A stretch of DNA of 60,376 nt from Burkholderiales bacterium (GTDB lineage Bacteria; Pseudomonadota; Gammaproteobacteria; Burkholderiales; Burkholderiaceae_C): contig JABEVE010000030.1 in assembly GCA_013044035.1 (NCBI GenBank), positions 1 through 60,376 of the forward strand. The letters run 5' to 3'. Under the pieces are notes generated by a model. It saw only the letters and a list, made by a program, of their open reading frames with translations. It was not told the origin of the DNA and made no database searches. The position numbers were made by a program, and so were the translations under genes. Each line of letters begins with the position of its first letter. The stretch's first letter is position 1. Shown piece after piece: positions 9,441 to 18,753 of the stretch.

Positions 9441-10322
9441 ATGACCCCTATGCCAAACACAAAAGAACAGCCGGCAAGCGCACAAACGGTGGCGTGGTCG
9501 GCAGGCTCACCCCCTGTCGTTGCGGCATCGTCTGATGACGAAATCGACCTCGTTGAACTCGGGTTCGGCATCTGGCGCCAGCGCAGGCTCATCGTGGGCA
9601 TCACTCTGCTTTGCCTGGCCCTGGCCACAGCCTTCGCGCTGCTCAGGCCGAAACAATACGAGTATTCCGCCGCCATCCAGCTTGGCTCCATTGCCGACGC
9701 GCAGGGCCAGTTGCAGCCGGTGATCAACCCCGACTCGGCCCTGACCCTCCTGAACAAGGTGGTGCTGCCGAAGGTGATCGATGAATTCAGCAAGGCTCAC
9801 GGTGTAGAGCCGCAGGACCTCAAGGTTGAAGCCACTCTCGCGGGCTCCATCGTCCTTGCGGGGAAAGCCTCGCTGGCGCGTGGAGCGGATGTTTCCGCGA
9901 TTGAAAACGCTGCCGCAGACCAACTGGCCAAGCTCTCGTCCAGCCAATTGCAAAGCCGGCTCTCCGTGCTCAAGCAACAGCTTGCGATCGCCAACGGGGA
10001 ATTGCAGATTCTGCAGGGCGCGTCGCAAGTTGCGGCAGGCAGCGCAGCGAAAAGAGATGGCGCGCTCCAGTTTTTGAACCAAAGCAAAATCCTCACGCAA
10101 AAAACTCTCATCTCCACGCTTGAAGGCCAGATTCAAAGCGCGCAGCCCACCCATCTGCTCTCCAGCCCCGTGCGCTCCCCCGAGCCGGTTGGCGCCTCGC
10201 GCGCCGTCATCGTGGTTCTTGGGGGAATTCTCGGCGTGTTTTTGAGCTTGTTCGTGGCACTGATGGGGGGCTACTTCAACGCCATTCGCCAGCGGTTGCT
10301 GTCGCCCGTTCTGGCGGACTGA
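9441..10322 (+). CDS. Wzz-like polysaccharide chain-length determinant
   Basis: Polysaccharide co-polymerase-like inner-membrane protein of 293 aa. It has a Wzz-type N-terminus (IDLVELGFGIWRQRRLIVGI) running into a first membrane helix, a periplasmic portion with helical segments (QLQSRLSVLKQQLAIANGEL), and a second helix near the C-terminus (AVIVVLGGILGVFLSLFVAL) after a PVRSPEP motif. Such proteins set O-antigen or capsule chain length together with Wzy. No kinase domain is present. An upstream in-frame GTG at 9390 is an alternative start; no strong ribosome site marks either. First gene of the polysaccharide locus. Confidence 0.78.
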   Translation: MTPMPNTKEQPASAQTVAWSAGSPPVVAASSDDEIDLVELGFGIWRQRRLIVGITLLCLALATAFALLRPKQYEYSAAIQLGSIADAQGQLQPVINPDSALTLLNKVVLPKVIDEFSKAHGVEPQDLKVEATLAGSIVLAGKASLARGADVSAIENAAADQLAKLSSSQLQSRLSVLKQQLAIANGELQILQGASQVAAGSAAKRDGALQFLNQSKILTQKTLISTLEGQIQSAQPTHLLSSPVRSPEPVGASRAVIVVLGGILGVFLSLFVALMGGYFNAIRQRLLSPVLAD

Positions 10323-10357
10323 CCGTCACCGCAGCGTTTTGATAGGGACGAATCATC

Positions 10358-11743
10358 ATGCTTCTACAGCGTGGCGCCCTGCGGGAATATTCCAGCGTTT
10401 TCATCTTGCTGCTCCGCTTGGCGGATGCGGTCGTGATCGTCGCAGCCGCATCTCTGGCTTATTTCTTGAAGTTTCGGAGCTGGCATATCGGTCAGTACGA
10501 GGCCACCAGCATGCTCATTGCCGTGCTCCTCGCCAACCTCATCTTTGCCGAAATGGGCGTCTACCGCTCCTGGCGTGCGGGCAGCGTCGCGCACGAAGTG
10601 GGCCTGCTCTGGCTGGGCTGGGGCCTCACCTTCCTGCTGCTCACCGGCCTGTTGTTCGCTCTCAAACTCGGAGCAACCTACTCCCGGGAATGGATTGCCC
10701 TGTGGTTTTTCCTCACCGGCATGGCCTTGGCCCTGGCCCACGTCACCCTTCGCTTGGCTTTGCGCTGGGCCCGCAAGCACGGCTACAACGTGCGCACACT
10801 TTGCATCATCGGCAGCGGAGAAAGCGCCACCCGCGCCGTGCAATCGGCATGCGTCCAAACCAGCCTGGGTTTCAAACCCGTGGCTTGGTTCGGCACCCAC
10901 CACAGCCCCCTGTCCAAAAGGGTGCCAACGCTGGGCGTCCTGGCCGACCTGGAGCCGTTCGTCAATGCGTACGCAGTGGATGAAGTGTGGATTGCCGTGC
11001 CCCTGCGCGATGAACACCACTTGCGTGCCGCCTTTCATGCCCTGCGCCACAGCACCGCCAACATCCGCTACATCCCTGACCTCTTCGGTTACGAACTGCT
11101 CAACCATACCGTGACCGAAATTGGCGGCATGCCCATGATGGACCTGTCCGTCTCCCCCATGCAGGGCGTCAACCGCCTTGTCAAGCGCGCCGAAGACCTG
11201 CTGCTCGGCAGCGTTTTTCTGCTGCTGGCCAGCCCGGTGATGCTACTCATCGCCGCTGGTGTCAAGCTCACGTCCAAAGGGCCGGTGTTTTACAAGCAGC
11301 AGCGTGTTGGCTGGAATGGGCAGACTTTCAACATTTTGAAGTTTCGTTCCATGCCCCTGGATTCCGAGAAAGAAGCCATTGAATGGGGTGCCAAAGGCAA
11401 ACAGCCCACCAGGCTTGGCGCCTTCCTGCGCAAAACCAGCCTGGACGAACTCCCTCAACTGCTCAACGTGATGTCCGGGGCCATGTCGATTGTTGGCCCG
11501 CGCCCCGAGCGTCCCATGTTCGTCGAGCAATTCAAAGAAGAAATTCCGGCCTACATGAAAAAGCATCTCGTCAAAGCCGGCATTACTGGCTGGGCGCAAG
11601 TGAATGGCTGGCGCGGCGATACCGACTTGGTCAAGCGCATTGAAAGTGATATCTACTACATCAACCATTGGTCCTTGTGGTTGGATATCAGAATCATCTT
11701 TCTGACTTTTTTCAAGGGCTTGGTACACAAAAATGCCTATTAA
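10358..11743 (+). CDS. WcaJ-type undecaprenyl-phosphate sugar-1-phosphate transferase
   Basis: Initiating enzyme of polysaccharide assembly: transfers a sugar-1-phosphate, most often glucose, to undecaprenyl phosphate at the inner membrane. 461 aa, close to WcaJ. Four N-terminal membrane helices, a Rossmann-like segment (TLCIIGSGESATRAV), one more helix (near 285-305) and the C-terminal catalytic domain with KFRSM, KTSLDELPQLLNV, SIVGPRPERP and ITGWAQVNGWRGDT. The sugar is inferred from family resemblance only. Encoded 35 nt after the Wzz-like gene and still GC-rich, in contrast to the genes that follow. Confidence 0.9.
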   Translation: MLLQRGALREYSSVFILLLRLADAVVIVAAASLAYFLKFRSWHIGQYEATSMLIAVLLANLIFAEMGVYRSWRAGSVAHEVGLLWLGWGLTFLLLTGLLFALKLGATYSREWIALWFFLTGMALALAHVTLRLALRWARKHGYNVRTLCIIGSGESATRAVQSACVQTSLGFKPVAWFGTHHSPLSKRVPTLGVLADLEPFVNAYAVDEVWIAVPLRDEHHLRAAFHALRHSTANIRYIPDLFGYELLNHTVTEIGGMPMMDLSVSPMQGVNRLVKRAEDLLLGSVFLLLASPVMLLIAAGVKLTSKGPVFYKQQRVGWNGQTFNILKFRSMPLDSEKEAIEWGAKGKQPTRLGAFLRKTSLDELPQLLNVMSGAMSIVGPRPERPMFVEQFKEEIPAYMKKHLVKAGITGWAQVNGWRGDTDLVKRIESDIYYINHWSLWLDIRIIFLTFFKGLVHKNAY

Positions 11744-11767
11744 ATACATGGAAAAAGCATAATAATT

Positions 11768-12907
11768 ATGAAAATATTGATCACAGGCGGTTGCGGGTTC
11801 ATTGGACAATGGTTAATTAAGAAATTAACAGAAAACAATAATGAAATTATAGTTCTCGATAATTTGAGCCCTCAAATTCATGGTGAAACGCCAGACAAGT
11901 TTGTTTTTACAAATAAATTCCCAAATGTTAAATTCGTATTCGATGACGTTAGAAATGTGAAGATTTTGGATAGTTTGCTTTCAGAGGTTGAGGCCGTTGT
12001 TCATCTTGCGGCAGAAACCGGCACTGGTCAGTCCATGTATCAAATTCGTCACTATTACGATGTGAATGTTTTGGCAACAGCGGAATTATTCGAAGCTATC
12101 GGCAGGAAACATCAGCAAGTCAAAAAAATTATTCTTGCATCTAGTCGCTCCGTATACGGCGAAGGCGCCTACCTGTGCAATGACAAAATGATGACACCTG
12201 CGCCACGTAGCCATAGACAGCTACTTGCTGGAGAGTGGGAGCCCCTAGGACCTCATGGGGAGGCACTGAGATGCATAGCAACCCCGGAGCATGCAGTAGC
12301 CAAGCCTGCCTCTGTGTATGCAGCCACCAAATTAGCAAACGAACAACTTGGGCAAGTGTTCGCAGACGCATACCAAAAGCAAGTAATAAGTTTGCGATTT
12401 CAGAATGTATATGGGGAAGGCCAGTCCCTCACCAATCCATACACAGGAATACTCTCCATTTTTTCAAATCAGATGCGTCAAAACATATCAGTCAATATTT
12501 TCGAGGATGGTTGCGAGAGTAGAGATTTTATTCATGTAAGTGATGCCGCCGTCGCAATCAAAAAGGCATTGGACTACTCTAAGTCGAAATATGGCGTCTT
12601 TAATATTGGTTCTGGCGTTGCAACAAGTGTGTTAGAGATTGCTGAGAGGCTGAAACGAATCCTGTGCAGTAATTCTGAAATACAAGTCACAGGAAGTTTT
12701 CGCCTAGGCGACATTAGGCACAATTATGCCGATATTAGGTTGGCAGGTCAAATCCTTAATTTTGCGCCTCAGGTCAATCTAGATGACGGTTTGAAAAAAT
12801 TCTGCCATTGGGCTTTACAGCAAAATATGATGGATGATCGCTCCAAGTCTGCGTTGCTCGAAATGACTGAATTAGGATTGGGATCTGCAGGGGAACAAAG
12901 GCATTAA
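11768..12907 (+). CDS. NAD-dependent nucleotide-sugar epimerase
   Basis: Extended SDR enzyme of 379 aa acting on a nucleotide sugar. Rossmann motif TGGCGFIG (7-14), catalytic region SSRSVYGEG (near 123) and YAATK (near 180). Between these is an insertion with a cysteine and PHGEALRCIATPEH, as in dTDP-L-rhamnose 4-epimerase (Tll/WbiB)-like proteins; that specificity is a hypothesis. A UDP-sugar 4-epimerase is the alternative. This is the first of the AT-rich genes, and base composition changes sharply at its start, which suggests horizontal acquisition. Confidence 0.8.
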   Translation: MKILITGGCGFIGQWLIKKLTENNNEIIVLDNLSPQIHGETPDKFVFTNKFPNVKFVFDDVRNVKILDSLLSEVEAVVHLAAETGTGQSMYQIRHYYDVNVLATAELFEAIGRKHQQVKKIILASSRSVYGEGAYLCNDKMMTPAPRSHRQLLAGEWEPLGPHGEALRCIATPEHAVAKPASVYAATKLANEQLGQVFADAYQKQVISLRFQNVYGEGQSLTNPYTGILSIFSNQMRQNISVNIFEDGCESRDFIHVSDAAVAIKKALDYSKSKYGVFNIGSGVATSVLEIAERLKRILCSNSEIQVTGSFRLGDIRHNYADIRLAGQILNFAPQVNLDDGLKKFCHWALQQNMMDDRSKSALLEMTELGLGSAGEQRH

Positions 12908-12967
12908 TTACGGCTTTTGCATTCCATTGATTTAATTTGGTATATATAAGACTATTGGCAAAAATAA

Positions 12968-14458
12968 ATGGCTTCGCAAAATAATAGCCTAACACGAAAT
13001 GCGCTAGCCAATGTGCTGCAAATGGCAATTAGCGCAATTCTAATCTTTGTACTTTTCCGTTACATCAATGTCCACTTGGGTTCTGAACAGTTTGGAGTAT
13101 GGTCTGTCGTGCTGGCGACAGCATCAATCTCTCGCTTTGCTAATCTTGGCCTCGGTGTTGGTGTGACGCGCTTTGTCGCGCGTTACCTTGCGTTAGATGA
13201 CCAGAAGTCAGCGGCGCGAATTGTTGAAACCGCAGTGGTTGCTCTATCTGTCGTACTGGGAATCATACTGATCTCAACGTATTGGCTGCTAGATAAATTA
13301 CTTGCACAAGTATTCACAGGCACACATTTATCTCAGGCTCGTCTGTTACTTCCGTATGCTTTATTTTCGTTGTGGTTGGGTGAAATCTCACTGGTCTTCC
13401 AATCGGGGTTAGAAGGCCACCAGCGCATGGATGTGCGTGCTGGCATCACTGTGCTCGGTCAAATATTAATGCTTATCATTGCCATGCTGTTGGTACCCTC
13501 TAGCGGACTACTAGGGCTAGCAGAGGCGCAGATTTGGCAAGGCTTATTTGTATTGCTTGCAGGCTGGTTTATGCTGAGGCGAATGATGCCAAATCTAGCT
13601 TGGCTACCAGTCCGCTGGTCACAAATGGCATTTAGAGAATTCATTAGTTATGGCGTTAATGTACAGCTTGCTTCGGTATTTATTTTATTAATGGACCCGC
13701 TAACAAAAATGCTTATGGCGAAATTTGGGGGCGCGTCTGCGGCCGGTTATTTTGAAATGGCGAATCAAGTGGTCCTGAAAGTGAGGGCTTTAATTGTGAC
13801 AGCCAATCAAGCCATTGTGCCTAAAATAACTCAAGCATTTGAGTTTTCACAGAATTTGCTCGGCGATTATTACAAAGAAAATATAAAAATATTAGTTTTT
13901 GCAGCCCTCCCTATATTCACTTTAATTTTTTTTTTGACAGGTCCAATATCGCTACTTCTGTTGGGTCAGAGTAAACCTCTTTTTATTCATATTTTACAGA
14001 TCTGCACCATTACTTGGCTTTTAAATATTTTTGCTGGCCCTGCATATTTTATAAATTTAGGAACAGGCCATGTCGGTTGGAATACTGTGTCGCATATGGT
14101 TATGGGTTTATTTAATGGAATTTTGGGCTTGATTCTTGGCGCCATGTATGGGGCAGAGGGAGTTGTTTGGGCTTATTCCCTAGCTATTATTTCAGGGAGC
14201 TGGTTGCTTGTATTTGTTTTCCAGAATCGCGTAGCAAATACTGTTCGGGATCTTGCTTTAAGGCAACATGGATTATTAGTCGTCACATGCATTACAACTT
14301 CATTGGTGGGTTCTATTATGTGGAACTATAGAGAAGACTATGACACGCTATATTGGATAATACAACTTTTTTTACTGCCACTAGCTTTAACAATGGCATT
14401 ATGGGTTCATCCAGTAAGGACTGAGTTATGGCAGAGATTTCGCTTTCAGACAAAGTAA
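12968..14458 (+). CDS. Wzx-like polysaccharide flippase
   Basis: Integral membrane protein of 496 aa with about twelve to fourteen hydrophobic segments, of the MATE/MVF oligosaccharide-exporter superfamily. The family-type N-terminus (NALANVLQMAISAILIFVLF, then GSEQFGVWSVVLATASI) and a LGVGVTRFVARYLA loop are visible. It would flip undecaprenyl-linked repeat units to the periplasm for Wzy polymerisation. AT-rich like its neighbours. No second flippase is seen in the locus. Confidence 0.85.
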   Translation: MASQNNSLTRNALANVLQMAISAILIFVLFRYINVHLGSEQFGVWSVVLATASISRFANLGLGVGVTRFVARYLALDDQKSAARIVETAVVALSVVLGIILISTYWLLDKLLAQVFTGTHLSQARLLLPYALFSLWLGEISLVFQSGLEGHQRMDVRAGITVLGQILMLIIAMLLVPSSGLLGLAEAQIWQGLFVLLAGWFMLRRMMPNLAWLPVRWSQMAFREFISYGVNVQLASVFILLMDPLTKMLMAKFGGASAAGYFEMANQVVLKVRALIVTANQAIVPKITQAFEFSQNLLGDYYKENIKILVFAALPIFTLIFFLTGPISLLLLGQSKPLFIHILQICTITWLLNIFAGPAYFINLGTGHVGWNTVSHMVMGLFNGILGLILGAMYGAEGVVWAYSLAIISGSWLLVFVFQNRVANTVRDLALRQHGLLVVTCITTSLVGSIMWNYREDYDTLYWIIQLFLLPLALTMALWVHPVRTELWQRFRFQTK

Positions 14459-14464
14459 AATCAC

Positions 14465-14755
14465 TTGAACTATACAATCTCAAAGTCTAAAGTGACTGGC
14501 GAGGAACGCCGCTCAGTTTTACAGCCTATTCGGCCTGGTCAATCCGGCGCTAGTGAAAAGAAATCAGTCGAATCCGCAAGCCACGCTTGCGTCCTGGTAT
14601 TACGCGACGGTAGCACCACGCAAACCTTAGAATGCAGTCTTCAAAACCTAGAAGATCGACCCCATTCTGCAGAATCCCTCGTATTGCAAAATGAACTCAG
14701 CCCATGGTCTAATGATGCACCAAATCAGCGACTAAATAAGCGGCCAACTAAGTAA
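14465..14755 (+). CDS. Possible 96-aa ORF after wzx, unknown
   Basis: This is the only open frame in the 312-bp gap between the flippase and acyltransferase genes. It starts with TTG six nt after the flippase stop and has no clear ribosome site. The product is hydrophilic, without a recognised domain (SHACVLVLRDGSTTQTLECS in the middle, Asn/Pro-rich end). Its composition is less AT-rich than the flanking genes. It may be a remnant rather than a working gene. Confidence 0.25.
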   Translation: MNYTISKSKVTGEERRSVLQPIRPGQSGASEKKSVESASHACVLVLRDGSTTQTLECSLQNLEDRPHSAESLVLQNELSPWSNDAPNQRLNKRPTK

Positions 14756-14770
14756 GCTGCAAATTATTAT

Positions 14771-15340
14771 ATGAAGTACACAAAATTAATCAATAAAATA
14801 TATTATATTAAAAGACTATTTATCACGAGATTTGTATACAAATATGTTTTTGGAAAAATTGGGAACGGAACAACAATATACAGGCCGTTATATATCGGTG
14901 GGGCGGAATTTATTTATATTGGTGACAATGTATTTATAAGGAATCATGTTAGATTAGAGGCCATACACAAAAAGAATTGTAAAGAACCAATGTTGATAAT
15001 TGGCGACCGCTGCCTAATAGAGCAAAACGTCCAAATTATTGCAGGTTGCCATATAGAAATTGGGAGTGACGTCTCGATTGCTGGCTGCTGCGCAATAGTG
15101 GATATCAGTCATCCATTTGAAAACGAAGGGCCTGCCAACATTGGGTATAGATTAAATACAACTGAGACGTGTGTAAAAATAGGTTCAGGTTCATTTATTG
15201 GCTATGGCACAGTAATTCTTCCGAGCGTTATCTTGGGGGAAGGCTGCATTGTAGGTGCGAATTCAGTAGTTACAACGAGTTTTCCGAGCCATTCAGTTAT
15301 TGCGGGAAGTCCAGCAAGACTAATTCGCTGTTATAAATAA
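14771..15340 (+). CDS. Hexapeptide-repeat acyltransferase
   Basis: Left-handed beta-helix acyltransferase of 189 aa, probably adding O-acetyl groups to a polysaccharide sugar in the cytoplasm. Repeated I-G-x4 hexapeptides run from about residue 50 to 180 (IGDNVFIRNHVRLE, IEIGSDVSIAGC, IGSGSFIGYGTVILPSV, EGCIVGANSVVT). The conserved SHPFE carries the likely catalytic histidine, and the NAGSPA-like closing motif is IAGSPARLIRCY. ATG 16 nt after the previous frame. The acyl donor and acceptor cannot be read from sequence. AT-rich. Confidence 0.85.
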   Translation: MKYTKLINKIYYIKRLFITRFVYKYVFGKIGNGTTIYRPLYIGGAEFIYIGDNVFIRNHVRLEAIHKKNCKEPMLIIGDRCLIEQNVQIIAGCHIEIGSDVSIAGCCAIVDISHPFENEGPANIGYRLNTTETCVKIGSGSFIGYGTVILPSVILGEGCIVGANSVVTTSFPSHSVIAGSPARLIRCYK

Positions 15341-15352
15341 GTCGCCTAAATT

Positions 15353-16255
15353 ATGATGAACAGCCTTGCTCCTAAGTATTCATACCGAAGGTTAATGATT
15401 AAATTGTGTCTTGAGCTCTTTAAAAGGCCTAGGACGCTAAATAAAAGGCTAACAATAAAAAACTTAAAAATATTTTTTTTATACTGGCAGAAAAGCTTTC
15501 GATGCAATGTATGCGGATCAATGGGTAAGCCCTTATTTGATTTTCCCGATGCGGAGTTGAGGGATTTGCATAAGATCGGCTTGTTGAGAGAAACCTTGCA
15601 GTGCCAGAAATGTGGCGCTACGAACAGAGATCGCACTCTTTCTCATGGCATTTTAAGTGAATTTTACATACGTACAGGGATATTACATAACTCGATTTAT
15701 GCGCTTTCACGCCTAGGTCTTCAAGGAATTACGATATTTGATTCAGATGCCTTTAGTCCAATCTCAAGACAGTTAAAGGGACTTACGGGTTACACATGTT
15801 CTAGTTATTTTCCTGGACGAGATTTTGGTGATTTGTTGGGGCCAGGACATTATAATATAGATATACAGAAAATTGATTTTGAAAATAATAGCTTTGATAT
15901 TATCTTGTCATCTGATATGATGGAGCATGTTAGAGATATTGACGCCGCGCATGAGGAAATATTTCGCATTCTAGCTGTCGGTGGCGTATATCTATTTAAT
16001 GTTCCCTATGATTCTTCTTTAGATTTAAACCGAATATTAGTTGATACTTCTGGCGAAGTCGATATATTCATTGAGCAACCACACTATCATGGTGACCCTT
16101 TAACAGGCGCAATTTTGGCTTACAGAATCTTCGGCAAACAAATATTTAAAGATATTTCAAATATAGGCTTTTGTTTAGATTTTGAATTAATAAACAACGC
16201 TCAAAATCTAATTGTTAACGGTGATTTATTTCGAGCAGTAAAAAAAATTAATTAA
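15353..16255 (+). CDS. SAM-dependent methyltransferase with N-terminal zinc-finger-like segment
   Basis: Class I methyltransferase of 300 aa in the polysaccharide block. Residues about 45-85 carry two Cys pairs (CNVCGSMG, then CQKCGATNRDR) that look like a zinc knuckle. The methyltransferase core follows, with FDIILSSDMMEHVRDI and ILAVGGVYLFNVPYD (motifs II/III). A canonical GxGxG motif I is not obvious, so the fold may be shortened. Likely modifies a sugar or lipid-linked intermediate; the substrate is unknown. AT-rich; 12 nt after the acyltransferase. Confidence 0.75.
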   Translation: MMNSLAPKYSYRRLMIKLCLELFKRPRTLNKRLTIKNLKIFFLYWQKSFRCNVCGSMGKPLFDFPDAELRDLHKIGLLRETLQCQKCGATNRDRTLSHGILSEFYIRTGILHNSIYALSRLGLQGITIFDSDAFSPISRQLKGLTGYTCSSYFPGRDFGDLLGPGHYNIDIQKIDFENNSFDIILSSDMMEHVRDIDAAHEEIFRILAVGGVYLFNVPYDSSLDLNRILVDTSGEVDIFIEQPHYHGDPLTGAILAYRIFGKQIFKDISNIGFCLDFELINNAQNLIVNGDLFRAVKKIN

Positions 16256-16326
16256 ATAAATAAATAATTAAATAAATTTAAGATATTATATTATGCACTT
16301 CGGCACTTGCTAAAAGTTTTATTATT

Positions 16327-17304
16327 GTGGAAACACTGAATAAGTTGTTATCTGCGAACATTAGCGGCCTGGAAATGAATTCTATGCGTGTTGCTGAGCG
16401 AAGCTCTATATTTGTTGGCATCGTCACTGTTTTATTTAACAGCGAACAAGTGTTACCTGACTTTTTCCATAGCTTATCTTTGCAAAAAGATGTTGAATTT
16501 AAGTTATATGTTATTGATAATAGTAGCAGTCAAATTGGAACTAAATTATCACAGTCATTGTCAGACAAATATAATATAAATTTAGAAATTATTTTTAATA
16601 ATAAAAATGTTGGCGTTGCTGCGGGTAATAATCAAGGGGTAGCTTTAGCGCAGCGTGACAACTGCACGCATATACTATTTGCAAACAACGATACTGATTT
16701 TAGTGCAGGCGTTATACGTAAACTACTTATTGAGCTTACCTCATCAAGTGCCTCTGCAATCTCACCAAAAATTTATTTTTACGGCACTGATAGACTATGG
16801 TTTGCCGGCGGATCGATGAGTGCATGGAGGGCAAAAAACACCCACTGGTTTTATGGTAAACAAGATAAAAATCAAATCATTAAACCTACAGCTATTTCAT
16901 ACGCACCGACCTGTTTTCTTCTTGTTGATGCCGCAGTCTTAAGTCAAGTAGGATTGATGGATGAGAAGTATTTTTGCTATTGGGATGATACAGATTTTAT
17001 TTTTAGATTTTTAAAATATGGATATAAATTATTATACGCCCCCGCTATAAATATAAACCATAAAGTTAGTTTTTCAACCGGCGGTGATAAATCGCCTTTT
17101 TCCGTTTATTATAATAATAGAAATAGAATATACTATGCTCGCAAGAATAACAGTGGCTTGATTAAAATCAGTTCAATCTTCTTTGTACTTTTAACAAGAA
17201 CTGTAAGATTGCTATGTCTTCCTCAGAATTTACGCGCAAGATTAATTGATGGCCTCTATGATGGTTTTAAGATCGATATTAATAACAACTCCACGCACAA
17301 ATAG
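16327..17304 (+). CDS. Family 2 glycosyltransferase
   Basis: GT-A-fold glycosyltransferase of 325 aa, acting on the cytoplasmic side. Visible: FVGIVTVLFNSEQVL, VIDNSS, NKNVGVAAGNNQGVALA, the DxD-like FANNDTDF and the acceptor-site motif YFCYWDDTDFIFRFLKYGYK, typical of rhamnosyltransferase-like GT2 enzymes. The GTG start at 16327 is shown; in-frame ATGs at 16375 and 16384 are alternatives. The gene ends only four bases before the IS30 left end, yet its C-terminus looks complete. Confidence 0.85.
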   Translation: METLNKLLSANISGLEMNSMRVAERSSIFVGIVTVLFNSEQVLPDFFHSLSLQKDVEFKLYVIDNSSSQIGTKLSQSLSDKYNINLEIIFNNKNVGVAAGNNQGVALAQRDNCTHILFANNDTDFSAGVIRKLLIELTSSSASAISPKIYFYGTDRLWFAGGSMSAWRAKNTHWFYGKQDKNQIIKPTAISYAPTCFLLVDAAVLSQVGLMDEKYFCYWDDTDFIFRFLKYGYKLLYAPAININHKVSFSTGGDKSPFSVYYNNRNRIYYARKNNSGLIKISSIFFVLLTRTVRLLCLPQNLRARLIDGLYDGFKIDINNNSTHK

Positions 17305-17308
17305 TATT

Positions 17309-18420
17309 ACAAGGCGGCCTCAAATCTGAAGTGCAACACCTTGCCATCCGCTAAGGTGCCGTGAATGACAAGAGCGACCTATCGACAGTTGCAACCCGAA
17401 GAACGCATGCGCATCGAGATTTGGAAGGCCGAGAACGTCAGCCTGCGGGACATGTCCCGCAGGCTGGGCCGCGTGCCATCGACCGTGTCGCGGGAACTCT
17501 CGCGCAACGCGGACGCGGCCAAGGGGTATGCCGCGATGTCCGCGCAGGCCGCGCGCATGCGGCGACGCCAGGCCACCCGCCCGGGACTCAAGCTCAGCAC
17601 GGACGGCGTGCTGTGGGGCGCGGTGCGGCAGATGCTGGCCTGGAAGCGGTCGCACCAGGAAATCGCCGTTACGCTCAAGCGAACCTTCCCTGCCGCCCCC
17701 GCCGCCACATGTCCTTTGATCCCATCGACAACGCTATCTACGCCCACCCCAAAGGGGAGCTGCACCGCGAACTCATCGCCTGCCTGCGCCAAGGATGCGC
17801 CAAGCGCATGCCGCGCTCGCGGGGCACGGATCGGCGCGGTCAGATCCCGGACATGCTCAGCATCCACGTGCGCCCGCCTGAGATCGGCGACCGCCTCATG
17901 CCGGGACACTGGGAAGGCGACCTCATCAAGGGCGCCGGCAACAAGTCGGCCGTGGCCGTGCTGGTCGAGCGCATGAGCCGTGCCGTCTGCTGGCCAAGCT
18001 GCCCGACGCCAGCGCGGCATCGGCCCTGGCGGCCTTCACGGCGAAGCTGCAATCCTTCGTCGCCCGTTGCGCCAAACCATGACCTATGACCAGGGGCGCG
18101 GGATGAGCCGTCATGCTGAACTCACCGCCGCCACCGGCGTGCGCGTGTACTTCTGCGACCCCCACAGTCCCTGGCAGCGCGGTATCTGCGAAAACACCAA
18201 CGGTCTGCTGCGCCAGTACCTGCCCAAAGGCACCGACCTGTCCGTCTACTCCCAGGAGGAACTCGATGCCATCGCCGACAGCCTCAACACCCGCCCGCGG
18301 ACCACGCTGAACTGGCACTCGCCTTTGCAAGTCCTCGCACAGATCCTGGCCAACCCAACCGACCAGGTCCCCATTCAATAATCCGTGGGGTGTTGCGCTT
18401 CGCACTTGAAACCGCCCTGT
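17309..18420. mobile_element. IS30-family insertion sequence, decayed
   Basis: About 1.1 kb. The ends form imperfect inverted repeats: left ACAAGGCGGCCTCAA...GCAACACC (17309-17340) and, read from the other strand, right ACAGGGCGGTTTCAA...GCAACACC (18389-18420). The transposase is of the IS30 type but broken. The element is GC-rich inside an AT-rich block. Coding sequence of a truncated methyltransferase resumes in frame directly at 18421, which supports this right boundary. No clear target duplication is seen, in line with a deletion at one side. Confidence 0.85.
17365..18381 (+). pseudogene. IS30 transposase, frameshifted
   Basis: The parts of an IS30 DDE transposase lie in different frames. 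The helix-turn-helix portion (RLGRVPSTVSRELSRNADAA) runs from 17365 to about 17705. A second frame carries GELHRELIACLRQG and MPGHWEGDLIKGAGNKSAVA (about 17715-17985). A short third frame reads LLAKLPDASAASALAAFTAK (about 17987-18055). The last part (TYDQGRGMSRHAEL, YFCDPHSPWQRGICENTNGL) is in the first frame again, to 18381. At least three frame changes are needed, so the protein is almost certainly inactive. Confidence 0.88.
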
Positions 18421-18716
18421 TTTATTGCTCATATTCCCTCGGGGACCCCTCCAATGAACCCAATCATTTATGGAGATTTAACACATCGTAGAGCGTTCAC
18501 CCCAAAAATTATGCAACAACTTTTTTGAATCCAGGATTTACAGCGTATAAATTTAGTGTCATCCAACCAGGCTTTTATAAGTCACTAAACATTTTCCGTA
18601 GAATTATTTTAGCTGCTGTCATGCCATTTATATGGGCGTTTGGTATTATTTTGCATGGTGGCGCCTCAAAAGATAGAATTTACACTTCGAATTTTATTGC
18701 AGTTGCCTACAAATGA
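18421..18716 (+). pseudogene. C-terminal remnant of a SAM-dependent methyltransferase
   Basis: Reading starts exactly at the IS30 right end: FIAHIPSGTPPMNPIIYGDL, then THRRAFTPKIMQQLF, a typical methyltransferase stretch after motif III. At a run of six T (18521-18526) the frame breaks. One extra T would join it to LNPGFTAYKFSVIQPGFYKS and on to the end DRIYTSNFIAVAYK (stop 18714-18716). About 98 codons survive; the N-terminal half is missing, and the left IS flank belongs to the glycosyltransferase gene. AT-rich like the rest of the block. The family assignment rests on these motifs by eye. Confidence 0.7.
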
Positions 18717-18753
18717 ATATATTTAAATCAGCAGCGATTCAAATGGCGATAAA

